A DNA stretch of 45,920 nt. Origin: Lachnospiraceae bacterium (GTDB lineage: Bacteria; Bacillota; Clostridia; Lachnospirales; Lachnospiraceae). Of the stretch, positions 35,191-43,735 are shown piece by piece (position 1 is the stretch's first letter; each line of letters begins with the position of its first letter). The stretch lies in contig SVED01000009.1 in the NCBI GenBank assembly GCA_015057515.1, positions 1-45,920 on the forward strand, written 5' to 3'. Under the pieces are notes generated by a model. It did no database searches. It saw nothing but the letters and a program-made list of their open reading frames with translations, and was not told the origin of the DNA. A program made the position numbers and the translations under genes.

Positions 35191-36609
35191 TTACTCCACA
35201 ACCTGTACCTTTATCATATTGGTGTTACCAGAAACACCAAGAGGCACTCCAGCTGTTACAACTACAGTTTCACCAGCTTTTAACATGCCACTTTCCTTAC
35301 TAGCCGCCACAGCATGATCAAAAAGCTCAAATATTTCATTTTTCTCCTCTAAATGAACCGGAGTTACGCCCCAGGACATATTAAGCTGCCTACATACTTT
35401 GTCGCTGGTAGTACCTGCAATAATAGGACACACCGGCCTATATTTGGAAATATTTCTGGCAGATGTTCCGGACTTGGTCACTGTTACAATAGCACTGGCA
35501 TTAAGGTCAATAGCCGTTGTACAGGTAGCATGGCATACCGCATCAGTTACATTGCGGTTAGCATGTCTTTCATAGTGAAGAAATCTCTTTCTATAATCAA
35601 TATCCTGCTCCGTTCTTTCTGCAATCCTAACCATAGTTTGAACCGACTCCACTGGGTAAAGACCTGCAGCAGTCTCACCAGAAAGCATAATAGCGCTGGT
35701 TCCGTCATATATAGCATTTGCCACGTCTGTAGTCTCTGCTCTGGTTGGTCTAGGATTCTTCATCATTGAATCAAGCATCTGTGTAGCAGTGATAACCTGT
35801 TTTCCTGCATAATATACCTTACGGATAATCATTTTCTGGATAACAGGAACCTCCTCACCCGGTATCTCTACTCCCATATCTCCACGGGCAACCATTATAC
35901 CGTCAGACACATAAATAATGTCATCTATATGCTTTACGCCCTCTGCATTTTCAATCTTAGAGATAATGTTGATGTTCTTTCCACCATTCTCATCCAAAAG
36001 CTGTCTGATTTCCAAAACATCCTTTGCACTTCTAACAAAAGATGCAGCTATAAAATCCACATCCTGTTCAATACCAAAAAGTATATCATCTACATCCTTC
36101 TGGCTCATATACGGCATATTAAGGTGAACTCCCGGCACATTAATACCTTTATGATTCGATATATATCCATCATTTTTTACTATACAGATAATATCTTCGT
36201 CGTTAATGGCAGTAACCTCCATCTCAATAAGACCGTCATCCACGAGAATTCTTGTACCAAGGTCCACGTCCTTGTACAACTCCTTGTAGGTAATGGATGT
36301 GATTGTATTATCCCCCAGTATATCTCTTGTAGTGAGAGTAAAGGTCTGGCCTTCCTTAACCTGTACCTTTCCTCCTTCAAAATCTCTAGTTCTTATTTCT
36401 GGTCCTTTAGTATCAAGAAGAATTGCAATAGGCTTATTCATCTCTGCCCTAAGCTTCTTTATGGTATCCATTCTCTTTTTCTGCTCTTCATGTGTTCCAT
36501 GAGAGAAATTGAGTCTGGCAACATTCATACCTTCCTCAATAAGTTTTCTCAATATATTTTCATCCTCTGTAGCTGGTCCCATTGTACAAACTATTTTTGT
36601 CTTTCTCAT
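35191..36609 (-). CDS. pyk: Pyruvate kinase
   Basis: Catalyses phosphoenolpyruvate plus ADP to pyruvate plus ATP, the last step of glycolysis and the supply of pyruvate for PFL. The 472-aa protein begins RKTKIVCTMGPAT and has NFSHGTHEE, LDTKGPEIRT, the catalytic signature IISKIENAEGV and VARGDMGVEIP, and MLDSMMKNPRPTRAE. It lacks the extra C-terminal PEP-utiliser-like domain found in Bacillus pyruvate kinase. A clear promoter lies 40 bp upstream. It heads the run with the HD-domain gene and hydG. Confidence 0.97.
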   Translation of the reverse strand: MRKTKIVCTMGPATEDENILRKLIEEGMNVARLNFSHGTHEEQKKRMDTIKKLRAEMNKPIAILLDTKGPEIRTRDFEGGKVQVKEGQTFTLTTRDILGDNTITSITYKELYKDVDLGTRILVDDGLIEMEVTAINDEDIICIVKNDGYISNHKGINVPGVHLNMPYMSQKDVDDILFGIEQDVDFIAASFVRSAKDVLEIRQLLDENGGKNINIISKIENAEGVKHIDDIIYVSDGIMVARGDMGVEIPGEEVPVIQKMIIRKVYYAGKQVITATQMLDSMMKNPRPTRAETTDVANAIYDGTSAIMLSGETAAGLYPVESVQTMVRIAERTEQDIDYRKRFLHYERHANRNVTDAVCHATCTTAIDLNASAIVTVTKSGTSARNISKYRPVCPIIAGTTSDKVCRQLNMSWGVTPVHLEEKNEIFELFDHAVAASKESGMLKAGETVVVTAGVPLGVSGNTNMIKVQVVE

Positions 36610-36649
36610 AATTATGTCCTTTCTTGTCCTTCCAGTCTCATACTCCTAC

Positions 36650-36678
36650 AGTATAGCACTACGGAAAATAAATTCCAA
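36650..36678 (-). promoter_or_regulatory. pyk promoter
   Basis: Minus-strand TTGGAA (36673-36678), 17-bp spacer, TATACT (36650-36655) with an extended-10 TG. About 40 bp before the pyk ATG. Confidence 0.75.
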
Positions 36679-36784
36679 GTTTTTATGGTTTATATGGGAA
36701 AATTTAACTTGTTTTTTAACTTTTTCCCTTTTATTACTTATACAAAAATGTTATTATAAATATATATGTATAAAGGAGGTTCTT

Positions 36785-37510
36785 ATGTACGATAACTTTT
36801 TATATAAAGCCAAGCAAACCGTATACAAATGGTGGTGTCTTATTTACAAACCCGTATACAAATTAACACACCATGGATACTGGCCTGCAGAAAAAGAGCC
36901 CTACTATGTTCCTCCTGCAGAAAAGCAGCAACAACAACTTGCGCAACAAATGGCACAGCAGTCAACTACTGCCGATATAGAAATCGATATTAGCACTGGA
37001 TCAGATACAGCTGCAAGCAGTTCTAATCAGGTTACAACAACCAACAATACTCCTGCAAAAGAGTCGTCTTCTATTTCTTCCACAGATTCTTCAACTGCTC
37101 AAACCACTTCGCCAACAGAATCTTCTGATGATGCTGCAGCAAGGGCAAAAGAAATTATGGACAGACTAAACAGAGAAGCAGCTGAAGATGAAGCAAAAAA
37201 ACGAGCTGAGATAGAAGCTGCAAGACGAAAAGCAGAAGAGCAAGATAGACTTAATTCCATTCTAAAATCAACTCAACGAGACATTTCCCAGTACATAACT
37301 GAAGGAATGGCTCATCGCGACGAACAACAGTCTAACTCATCTGCCCCAGCAGAGAATCAGGAACTTGATACCTCCAACGTTGATGACGAAACCTTAAGGA
37401 AGGCTCAAGAGATTATGGATAGACTAAACAGAGAAGCGGCCGAAGATGAAGCAAAGAAACAGGCCGAAATAGAAGCAGCCAAAGAGTTTGCACGTAAAAA
37501 CAATTTATAG
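36785..37510 (+). CDS. Coiled-coil protein with internal duplication, unknown function
   Basis: Not recognised. The 241-aa protein starts at an ATG with AAAGGAGG 7 nt upstream; an in-frame extension of 92 codons runs antisense to pyk and is rejected. The N-terminal 45 residues are aromatic and basic (KQTVYKWWCLIYKPVYKL), perhaps membrane-associating. Residues 46-115 are a Gln/Ser/Thr-rich low-complexity linker. Two charged helical segments of about 25 residues (about 122-146 and 208-232, EIMDRLNREAAEDEAKK) are nearly identical and predicted to form coiled coils. It is 12 bp upstream of a lipoprotein gene, suggesting an envelope role. Confidence 0.75.
   Translation: MYDNFLYKAKQTVYKWWCLIYKPVYKLTHHGYWPAEKEPYYVPPAEKQQQQLAQQMAQQSTTADIEIDISTGSDTAASSSNQVTTTNNTPAKESSSISSTDSSTAQTTSPTESSDDAAARAKEIMDRLNREAAEDEAKKRAEIEAARRKAEEQDRLNSILKSTQRDISQYITEGMAHRDEQQSNSSAPAENQELDTSNVDDETLRKAQEIMDRLNREAAEDEAKKQAEIEAAKEFARKNNL
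37149..37480 (+). repeat. 74-bp direct repeat inside the coiled-coil gene
   Basis: Bases 37149-37222 and 37407-37480 are near-identical with mostly synonymous differences (for example AGCTGAAGAT against GGCCGAAGAT). They are 258 bp apart, a multiple of three, so recombination between them would delete 86 codons in frame. Confidence 0.85.
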
Positions 37511-37522
37511 GAGGTATTTTCA

Positions 37523-38014
37523 ATGCGTAAATCATACAAATTTTTGTTATTATCACTTATGCTGGGCTTACTTTTAAGTCTATGTGGATGTAGTCCAAAC
37601 CCTAAAAATTTCACTTGTGGTGATATGACCATTACCTTAACTGAGGAATTCGAAGAAAAGAAGCTGGATATGTTTGATGCATATTACGCTGCGGAGCATG
37701 TAGCTTTCACTGCAGTTGAAGAGACAGATGAAGACCTTCAATATGCCGGTTTTGAGATTAACAGCTTATCAGCATACTGCAACGAAATCATTTCTCTCAA
37801 TGGTGTAGAACCAGCATCCCTAATCAAAAGAGAAAATTACTACTACTTCACCAACACTAAGACTGTATCTGGTGCCAATTACACCTATGTACATTGTATG
37901 TTTGAAGGAAACAACTCCTACTGGATTTGTGAATTCACCTGCAAGACCAAAGACTATGACAAATACAAAAAGGACATCTTCGAATGGGCAGACTCCATCG
38001 AAATTAAAAAATAA
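37523..38014 (+). CDS. Small lipoprotein of unknown function
   Basis: A 163-aa protein with a lipoprotein signal peptide: basic MRKSYK, a hydrophobic core and lipobox LSLC with the modified Cys at about residue 21, followed by GCSPNPKN. The mature domain (about 140 aa) has alternating beta-type segments (MTITLTEEFEEKKLD, ANYTYVHCMFEGNNSYWICEF) and resembles small anchored domains that bind nothing obvious. GGAGG lies upstream, 12 bp after the coiled-coil gene, so the two are probably co-transcribed. Its stop codon overlaps the first base pairs of a 584-bp palindrome. Confidence 0.82.
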   Translation: MRKSYKFLLLSLMLGLLLSLCGCSPNPKNFTCGDMTITLTEEFEEKKLDMFDAYYAAEHVAFTAVEETDEDLQYAGFEINSLSAYCNEIISLNGVEPASLIKRENYYYFTNTKTVSGANYTYVHCMFEGNNSYWICEFTCKTKDYDKYKKDIFEWADSIEIKK

Positions 38015-38596
38015 AAAGAGGGCTTGTGTATTATAATTACAACTAACCGGATGGGTGCAGAAATCAGGGGGTTTTTGTGACTTTTAAGAGATTTTCTGCA
38101 ATATCATTGCCAAAGCGCTTTCGATTAATACACCGCGTGGTATCTGTCTGAGGAACTGATGGTGATATGGACATATAAGAGGGTTTTGAAGTCGAGGTTA
38201 AGAGATTTTGAAATATCTATTAGAGAATACTTGCGATTTTTTATTAGCCCCGCGTTTTAAAACTCGCAATCACAAGAAAAATGGAGCTACACTGTTTTGG
38301 ATAAATCCAAACAGTGTAGCTCCATTTTTCTTGTCTTGCTCAAACAGTTAAAACAGCGGGGCGTTATCGCAAGTATATCTCTAATGATATTTCAGTAAAA
38401 TCTCTTAAAATCGACTTCCAAAACCCTCTTATATGATTCCATATCCCATTCAGTTCCGAGTTATACTTAGCGGTGTTAATCAAATATCGAAAGCGCAAGG
38501 CAATAGATATTACAAAATCTCTTAACCGTGGAACAAAAACCCCCTGATTTCTGTCCCATCCAATGGACATACAATTTGTACACAAGCCCTCTTTTT
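38013..38596. repeat. 584-bp imperfect palindrome filling a convergent intergenic region
   Basis: Arms begin AAAAAGAGGGCTTGTGTA (38013-38030) and end with its exact complement (38579-38596). Moving inward, matching blocks are 38049-38078 with 38533-38561, 38085-38135 with 38470-38524, 38164-38236 with about 38366-38445, and 38246-38263 with 38343-38362. The centre is a 30-bp hairpin. The palindrome runs from one stop codon to the other of two convergent genes, overlapping both by 1-2 bases. There is no gene inside; a 73-aa minus-strand open frame (38364-38585) is a by-product. Either strand would give an RNA hairpin of about 270 bp. Confidence 0.93.
38272..38334. terminator. Bidirectional terminator at the palindrome centre
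   Basis: A stem of about 30 bp, with one bulged T, has a 2-nt loop and runs of A5 and T5 at the base on both sides (core GGAGCTACACTG / CAGTGTAGCTCC). It can end transcription of both the lipoprotein gene and prs. Confidence 0.88.
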
Positions 38597-39803
38597 AGTT
38601 CACCTTTGGGGCTTTGTAGTTGTCTGTAATTGTACCTTTTTCCTTGTACTCCTTGATACGGGCCTGAATACGCTCAGTCTGATCAATAAGGGAGCTGATT
38701 GATGCATTGTGGTTAAGGTGGTCAATAAGGATGGCTATATATTTGCTCATATCTGCGGACTCATACCATGGTCTGCCAAAGAGTTCAGGCATCTGGTAAG
38801 TAAGATTAGTAGTGATAACCTTTTCAATAATACCTTCCTCGTGAGCCTTGTCGAAAATTTCTAAGCCGGCAGTAAAAAGACCAAAGGTTGCAAGAGCGTA
38901 AACTCTGTTTGCTTTACGTTCCTTAAGCTGCTTTGCCACATCAAGCATACTCTCACCTGATGCAATCATATCATCCATAATAATAACATCCTTACCCTCT
39001 ACATCATCACCAAGGAACTCGTGAGCCACAATAGGATTCTTTCCGTTAACGATAGTTGTGTAATCACGTCTCTTGTAGAACATACCTACATCAACGCCTA
39101 AATGGTTTGCAAAATAAATAGCTCTGTTCATGGCACCCTCATCAGGGCTGATAACCATCATATGGTCACTATCCAGTTTAAGATCCGGTGTACTGCGAAG
39201 CAAGGTCTTAATAAACTGGTAAGTAGGCATAATATTTTCGAAACCACTGTATGGTATAGCATTCTGAACACGTGGATCATGAGCATCAAAGGTTATAATA
39301 TTGTCAATTCCAAGAGAAACTAATTCTTGAAGTGCAATAGCACAATCAAGAGATTCTCTGCTTGAACGTTTATGCTGACGACTCTCATATAAAAATGGCA
39401 TAATAACAGTAATTCTGTTTGCCTTTCCACCTATGGCAGCGATTATTCTCTTTAAATCAGAATAATGATCATCTGGCGACATCATATTAGTCTGTCCACA
39501 GATATTATATGTGATGCTATGGTTAACTACATCCACAAGAAGGTAAAGATCAGTACCTCTTACAGATTCTGAAAGAGTTCCCTTAGCCTCTCCTGAACCA
39601 AAACGTGGACAACAGGATTTAAGAATATATGAATCCTTCTCATAACCAGCAAAAGTTATACTATCCTTATGCTCGTTGTGTCTTTCTGCTCTCCATCGAG
39701 CAATGTAGCTGTCAACTTTTTCCCCAAGTGCTTTGCTACTTTCCAATGGAATAATACCCAATTTACCAACGGGTATATTAATAAGGTTACTTGAATCTGG
39801 CAT
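38595..39803 (-). CDS. prs: Ribose-phosphate pyrophosphokinase (PRPP synthetase), long form
   Basis: Makes PRPP from ribose 5-phosphate and ATP for nucleotide, histidine and NAD synthesis (NadC in this window uses PRPP). At 402 aa it is about 80 residues longer than classical Prs, with an N-terminal extension and an insertion in the first half. Hallmarks are the metal/flexible-loop region MPFLYESRQHKRSSRES, FDAHDPR, ISPDEGA and the PRPP-binding loop VIIMDDMIASGESM. GGGAGG is upstream. It is 12 bp after dnaI-like and third in the dnaD-dnaI-prs run. Confidence 0.93.
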   Translation of the reverse strand: MPDSSNLINIPVGKLGIIPLESSKALGEKVDSYIARWRAERHNEHKDSITFAGYEKDSYILKSCCPRFGSGEAKGTLSESVRGTDLYLLVDVVNHSITYNICGQTNMMSPDDHYSDLKRIIAAIGGKANRITVIMPFLYESRQHKRSSRESLDCAIALQELVSLGIDNIITFDAHDPRVQNAIPYSGFENIMPTYQFIKTLLRSTPDLKLDSDHMMVISPDEGAMNRAIYFANHLGVDVGMFYKRRDYTTIVNGKNPIVAHEFLGDDVEGKDVIIMDDMIASGESMLDVAKQLKERKANRVYALATFGLFTAGLEIFDKAHEEGIIEKVITTNLTYQMPELFGRPWYESADMSKYIAILIDHLNHNASISSLIDQTERIQARIKEYKEKGTITDNYKAPKVN

Positions 39804-39815
39804 ATCATATCCTCC

Positions 39816-40832
39816 CTAGCCTGTGTAATTCTTGTTAATAGCTTTTTTTCTTTTTTGGTACCTTATATTATCACCGTATATGTTGAATACAGTGTAATTA
39901 GCAATAAGTCGTGACATTACTCTCTCCGAATATCTATCCCTTAGCTGCATCATAGTAAGGTTTGTAGATATGAGAGTTGACAAGCCTGACAATTCTCGCT
40001 TATTTATTATCTCAAATAGCTGCGACGAAACAAAACTATTAGTAAGCTCTGTTCCTAAATCATCTATTATCAACAACTCGCAATTATATACATATTGGTA
40101 CAAATCTTCAAGATGTTTTTTTTGTTGCATAAGATATCCTGCCAAGACATCCTCAAACAATTCATTGGCAGATAAATATAAAACCGTATGTTTTTTATCT
40201 AGCAACTCTTTGGCAATACAGTTGGATAAGAATGTTTTACCCATACCTGTTTCACCATATATCAATATGTTTCCTCGCTCACGGTTTTTCTCCTCGAAGG
40301 ACTTAACAAAGTTTTTTGACTTTTCTACAACCTTTGACATATTGTCATAGGAAGAGAATTCTTTGTCACCGTCCACCTCTTTACTATAATATTCCATCTG
40401 GAAAGAACCGAAGTTCTCTTTTGCAAGAATATTTTTAAGGTTCGATTGGAGATACAAGGTATCTATAATTTGGTCGATAAAGCAAGAACATTTCTCCTGC
40501 CCCACATAGCCTGTATCCTGACATTTTGGGCACGTATATATAGGCTCTAGGTAATCCTCCGGGTAACCTGCCTGAACCAAGAGTTCTTTCTTTTCCTCTG
40601 TCAAAAGACGATTTGCCTCCTGCATACTACAGGTGTCTAGAGAGGACTCTCCTCTAACTCTTCTTCTTGCTACCTCCAGATAAGACAGCGCCTGAGTTTT
40701 TGAAATCTCATCTATACGAGGAATAAGTGCATATATCTCTTCCTTTCGTTCCTGCAAAATACGTTTATTTGCCAGACGATTCCTCTCATATGTATGTAAT
40801 ATATCCTCTATGCTCATAGTTTCTTTGTTCAT
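39816..40832 (-). CDS. DnaI/DnaC-like helicase loader ATPase
   Basis: Loads the replicative helicase. The 338-aa AAA+ protein has an N-terminal helical domain with a zinc-binding motif (CPKCQDTGYVGQEKCSC, about 118-135), Walker A GETGMGKT near residue 190, Walker B LLIIDDLGTE and an arginine finger region RYSERVMSRL. This layout matches DnaI of Bacillus. Its ATG overlaps the stop of the dnaD-like gene (TAATG), so translation is coupled. It precedes prs. Confidence 0.92.
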   Translation of the reverse strand: MNKETMSIEDILHTYERNRLANKRILQERKEEIYALIPRIDEISKTQALSYLEVARRRVRGESSLDTCSMQEANRLLTEEKKELLVQAGYPEDYLEPIYTCPKCQDTGYVGQEKCSCFIDQIIDTLYLQSNLKNILAKENFGSFQMEYYSKEVDGDKEFSSYDNMSKVVEKSKNFVKSFEEKNRERGNILIYGETGMGKTFLSNCIAKELLDKKHTVLYLSANELFEDVLAGYLMQQKKHLEDLYQYVYNCELLIIDDLGTELTNSFVSSQLFEIINKRELSGLSTLISTNLTMMQLRDRYSERVMSRLIANYTVFNIYGDNIRYQKRKKAINKNYTG

Positions 40833-41965
40833 TAGTTATTGACCTCTTTTAGTAAAAGCTGCTCCATCTCCTCGAGCTGATTGTCTAGCTTTGTCTGTTT
40901 AAAATTGTTGAAGCTGCTTACGTTGGTATTAGACGTCTTTCCCAATCTGCCAGCATTCTTTGCAACAAATGCCTTGTCCAGCTTGTCTATATCTTCCACA
41001 GTCTTTACATTGTTCTTATGCCAACTCTCAAGTATTGCATTTACGTAATTAAAATTAGCTGAATTCGGCTGAGTCATAATTGCTTTATCACAAGCTGTTT
41101 TTATAATATCCTCGCCAAAACCATAATCCTTACTCCAAGTATTTATAAATGCCATTTCTGTATCTGTAGGCGTAGTACGTCTTATGCCTAAACTCTTTAA
41201 TACTGTTCTATAAATCCCCTTAGATAACGCTGTCTGTTCCTTTGCATCCTGTCTGGTTTTAATTCCATCCTTATACCAGGCAACTGCTACAGCTTCCATA
41301 TATCTAAAATTGGTTTTCTTCATCTCTACACAGTAATCCACCAAATATTCCATAAGATCACAGCTAAAGCCTAAAGTCTCATATATGTATAAGACAGTGG
41401 CACAATTGGACTGAGTCAGTGGTTTCTCAAAAAGTGTCTCTATGTAATAATGTATATCTGATAAATCCTCATCACTCATAGCGTTTTCCAAATCCGATTT
41501 AGTGAATGACGGTTTAGATGGTGCAACATATTCCTTGTACTGTTCCTTGCTTTCAGCTACAGGCACAAGCTTAGGTCGAGGAACTGACTCTTCTTCCACA
41601 TGAGTGTTCTCAGTTGATACCTTAAGGATGGATACTGCATCTGTATCAACCTTCATATCTAAGATAGGTGCATGAAGCGGAAGTAATACAATACCTCTTA
41701 AATGACCCTTACCATCATAATTTAGCTTGAGTACATCTCTTGATATCCAATATTTAATTGCTCTACAAATGTCATTTTCAGTAAGATTAAAATGGTCTGC
41801 TATACCTGCTACAGTCACGTCTAAATTACAGTTGAGCAACCTCACAAGATAAAGATATACCTTTACAAATTCACCATTGGCTTCCGTCATATAGTAGTCA
41901 ATAAAAAAGTTTGAAATGGATGAATAAGTCTCACTATTTTCAGTTGAAATCGTAATGGTTTTCAT
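40832..41965 (-). CDS. DnaD-like primosomal protein
   Basis: A 377-aa replication-restart/initiation protein of the DnaB/DnaD type that works before the helicase loader. It has an N-terminal winged-helix region (about 30-100, VTVAGIADHFNLTENDICRAIKYW) and two DnaD C-terminal domains (about 160-230 and 240-330, the second with FGEDIIKTACDKAIMTQ and NFNYVNAILESWHKNNV). The double C-terminal domain is nearer Bacillus DnaB than DnaD. Its promoter region contains clustered DnaA boxes. AAGGGGATAGG precedes the ATG. Confidence 0.9.
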   Translation of the reverse strand: MKTITISTENSETYSSISNFFIDYYMTEANGEFVKVYLYLVRLLNCNLDVTVAGIADHFNLTENDICRAIKYWISRDVLKLNYDGKGHLRGIVLLPLHAPILDMKVDTDAVSILKVSTENTHVEEESVPRPKLVPVAESKEQYKEYVAPSKPSFTKSDLENAMSDEDLSDIHYYIETLFEKPLTQSNCATVLYIYETLGFSCDLMEYLVDYCVEMKKTNFRYMEAVAVAWYKDGIKTRQDAKEQTALSKGIYRTVLKSLGIRRTTPTDTEMAFINTWSKDYGFGEDIIKTACDKAIMTQPNSANFNYVNAILESWHKNNVKTVEDIDKLDKAFVAKNAGRLGKTSNTNVSSFNNFKQTKLDNQLEEMEQLLLKEVNN

Positions 41966-42063
41966 ACTAACCTATCCCCTTTTTTGCTAATGCAAAATGA
42001 ATTATAACACACAAAATTTTTATTTCAACCGAACATCTTTTCCCCAATGGCAATCACAAAATT

Positions 42064-42090
42064 TGTGGATAATGTGGATAATGTGGATAG
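42064..42090 (-). promoter_or_regulatory. DnaA-box cluster 1 (three abutting 9-mers)
   Basis: On the minus strand three copies of the DnaA box lie end to end with a 9-bp period: TTATCCACA at 42064-42072 and at 42073-42081, and CTATCCACA (1 mismatch) at 42082-42090. They are about 100 bp upstream of the dnaD-like ATG. Confidence 0.9.
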
Positions 42091-42170
42091 CTTGTTACCA
42101 TAATTTATTACCTTCAAATTATGCCTTAATATACCAACATTCTACTAAAAATTATGTTAACAACGAAACA

Positions 42171-42206
42171 CAAGACCACTTACTGTTTTTCCAGTAAATG
42201 GTCTTG
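42171..42206 (-). terminator. Probable terminator of murC
   Basis: Stem CAAGACCACTTACTG / CAGTAAATGGTCTTG (42171-42185 and 42192-42206) with one mismatch and a 6-nt loop. The U-tract is poor. It ends inside the first base pair of DnaA-box cluster 2, so it could also serve as a boundary for that element. The gap also contains A/T-rich sequence at 42100-42160. Confidence 0.6.
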
Positions 42207-42222
42207 TGGATAATGTGGATAA
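42205..42222 (-). promoter_or_regulatory. DnaA-box cluster 2 (two abutting 9-mers)
   Basis: Two perfect minus-strand TTATCCACA boxes (42205-42213 and 42214-42222) abut each other and the murC stop codon, 114 bp from cluster 1 with the same orientation and 9-bp period. Confidence 0.9.
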
Positions 42223-43605
42223 TTATTTTTTTAGAATAGAATCTCCAATTAAATCAACGTTTCCGGCTCCCATAGTTATCAACAAATCATTTTTTTTGCA
42301 ATTTTTTAGGAGGAATTTTTCTATTGACAAAAAGTCTCCAATATGCTGTGCATTTCCTCCCAGCTGATTTATCTTCTCTTCCAGGTCTTTTGAGGATACC
42401 ATACCTGTATCTTTTTCTCTCGCAGCATATATATCTGCCAGTATTACATGGTCACAGGATGCCAATGCTTCAGCAAAATCATCAAGGAGTGCATAGGTTC
42501 TTGTGTAGGTATGAGGCTGGAATACACACCACAATTCCTGGTGAGGTGTATTGGTTGCCGCCATAAGAGTTGCCTTTATTTCAGTTGGATGATGAGCATA
42601 ATCATCAACCACTATAACTCCATTTTCTGTGACTCCTTTTTTCTCAAAACGTCTCTTTGCACTTGTGCAATCGTTTAATCCTGCCTTTACAGCTTCCCTA
42701 TCTAATTTGAGAAAATCTGCTACTGCTATAACAGAAAGAGAATTCACAACATTGTGAATACCGGTAGAGTGAAGGGATATAACCTCTTCCTTTTTACCAT
42801 CAACCAAAAGAGTGTAGGTTGGATGTCCCTCCTCATCAAAGGTTATATCTGTAGCACTGTACATATTATCACTTTCTAAACCGAAGGTAATTATATTACA
42901 CTTTAGTTCTGACACAATCCTTTCTTTATGCTCCATATCTCCATTGATAACCAAAAGTCCATCCTCAGGAAGAATATGGGCGAAGGTTTTGAAGGACTCT
43001 ACTATCTCATCTATACCACTAAAGAAATCCAAGTGGTCTTCATCTACATTAAGTATAATGCTAATGTATGGGTTGAAGGAGTGATAGCTGTTAGTATATT
43101 CACACGCCTCCGTAACGAAATAATCTGAGTTACCCACTCTGATATTACCACCTATAACGTCCAGCATACCGCCTATAGATATGGTTGGATCTGTGTCTGC
43201 CTTAAGAAGTACATGAGACATCATAGATGTAGTCGTTGTCTTACCATGAGTTCCACTAATAGCAATTCCATATTTATAGTTATTCATAATCTGACCTAAA
43301 AGCTCTGCTCTGGTGAGCATAGGAATATTCTTTTTCTTTGCTGTAACAAACTCTTCATTGTCCTCACTTATAGCCGCCGTATATACCACAAGGTCAATAT
43401 CATCTGTAATGTTGGCTGCAACCTGACCAATATATATAGTTGCGCCCAAGGCTTTAAGAGTATCTGTAATGTCCGACTCCTTTATATCCGAACCAGACAC
43501 AGTAAAATCAGCCTGAAGAAGTATCTCTGCCAGACCGCTCATACTTATACCACCTATACCCATAAAATACACCCTGCAAGGGGCATTAAAATCCACTTTA
43601 TACAT
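42223..43605 (-). CDS. murC: UDP-N-acetylmuramate-L-alanine ligase
   Basis: Adds L-alanine to UDP-MurNAc, the first amino-acid step of peptidoglycan synthesis. The 460-aa protein has the N-terminal UDP-binding YFMGIGGISMSGLAE, the ATP loop GTHGKTTTTSM (about residue 115), NVDEDHLDFF and DDYAHHPTEIKAT. The ATG at 43605 has AAAGG 8 nt upstream; a GTG three codons earlier would overlap that site. It has its own promoter, which overlaps that of divergent nadB, and precedes the DnaA-box region. Confidence 0.96.
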   Translation of the reverse strand: MYKVDFNAPCRVYFMGIGGISMSGLAEILLQADFTVSGSDIKESDITDTLKALGATIYIGQVAANITDDIDLVVYTAAISEDNEEFVTAKKKNIPMLTRAELLGQIMNNYKYGIAISGTHGKTTTTSMMSHVLLKADTDPTISIGGMLDVIGGNIRVGNSDYFVTEACEYTNSYHSFNPYISIILNVDEDHLDFFSGIDEIVESFKTFAHILPEDGLLVINGDMEHKERIVSELKCNIITFGLESDNMYSATDITFDEEGHPTYTLLVDGKKEEVISLHSTGIHNVVNSLSVIAVADFLKLDREAVKAGLNDCTSAKRRFEKKGVTENGVIVVDDYAHHPTEIKATLMAATNTPHQELWCVFQPHTYTRTYALLDDFAEALASCDHVILADIYAAREKDTGMVSSKDLEEKINQLGGNAQHIGDFLSIEKFLLKNCKKNDLLITMGAGNVDLIGDSILKK

Positions 43606-43636
43606 AGCAATCACCTTTCAAAATCATCTGTCTAGT

Positions 43637-43664
43637 AGTATAGCACAATTCATTGACATTACAA
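43637..43664 (-). promoter_or_regulatory. murC promoter
   Basis: Minus-strand TTGTAA (43659-43664), 16-bp spacer, extended-10 TGCTATACT (-10 at 43637-43642). Confidence 0.7.
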
Positions 43665-43681
43665 CCACTTTATGCCATTAT
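43653..43681 (+). promoter_or_regulatory. nadB promoter
   Basis: Plus-strand TTGACA (43653-43658), 17-bp spacer, CATTAT (43676-43681), about 55 bp before the ATG. It overlaps the murC promoter, so the two directions may compete. No NAD-repressor site was recognised. Confidence 0.65.
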
Positions 43682-43735
43682 TATATAGTATGTTCCACAT
43701 AAAAGCACCTAAAAATTTTTACAGGGAAGAAAAAT

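Noticed and set aside
36509-36784. Upstream extension of the coiled-coil gene, antisense to pyk
   Set aside because: It runs through the pyk coding region and its promoter without a ribosome site. The ATG at 36785 has a strong one.
38364-38585. 73-codon minus-strand open frame in the 584-bp palindrome
   Set aside because: It is produced by the repeat arm, has no ribosome site and lies between a terminator and prs.
38013-38596. Insertion sequence
   Set aside because: No transposase and no target-site duplication are visible. The terminal 13 bp only resemble a transposon end, so it is listed as a palindrome with MITE as an option.
42064-42222. Chromosomal origin oriC
   Set aside because: dnaA and dnaN are not adjacent, and the only strong evidence is the box clusters. 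Autoregulation or titration is simpler.
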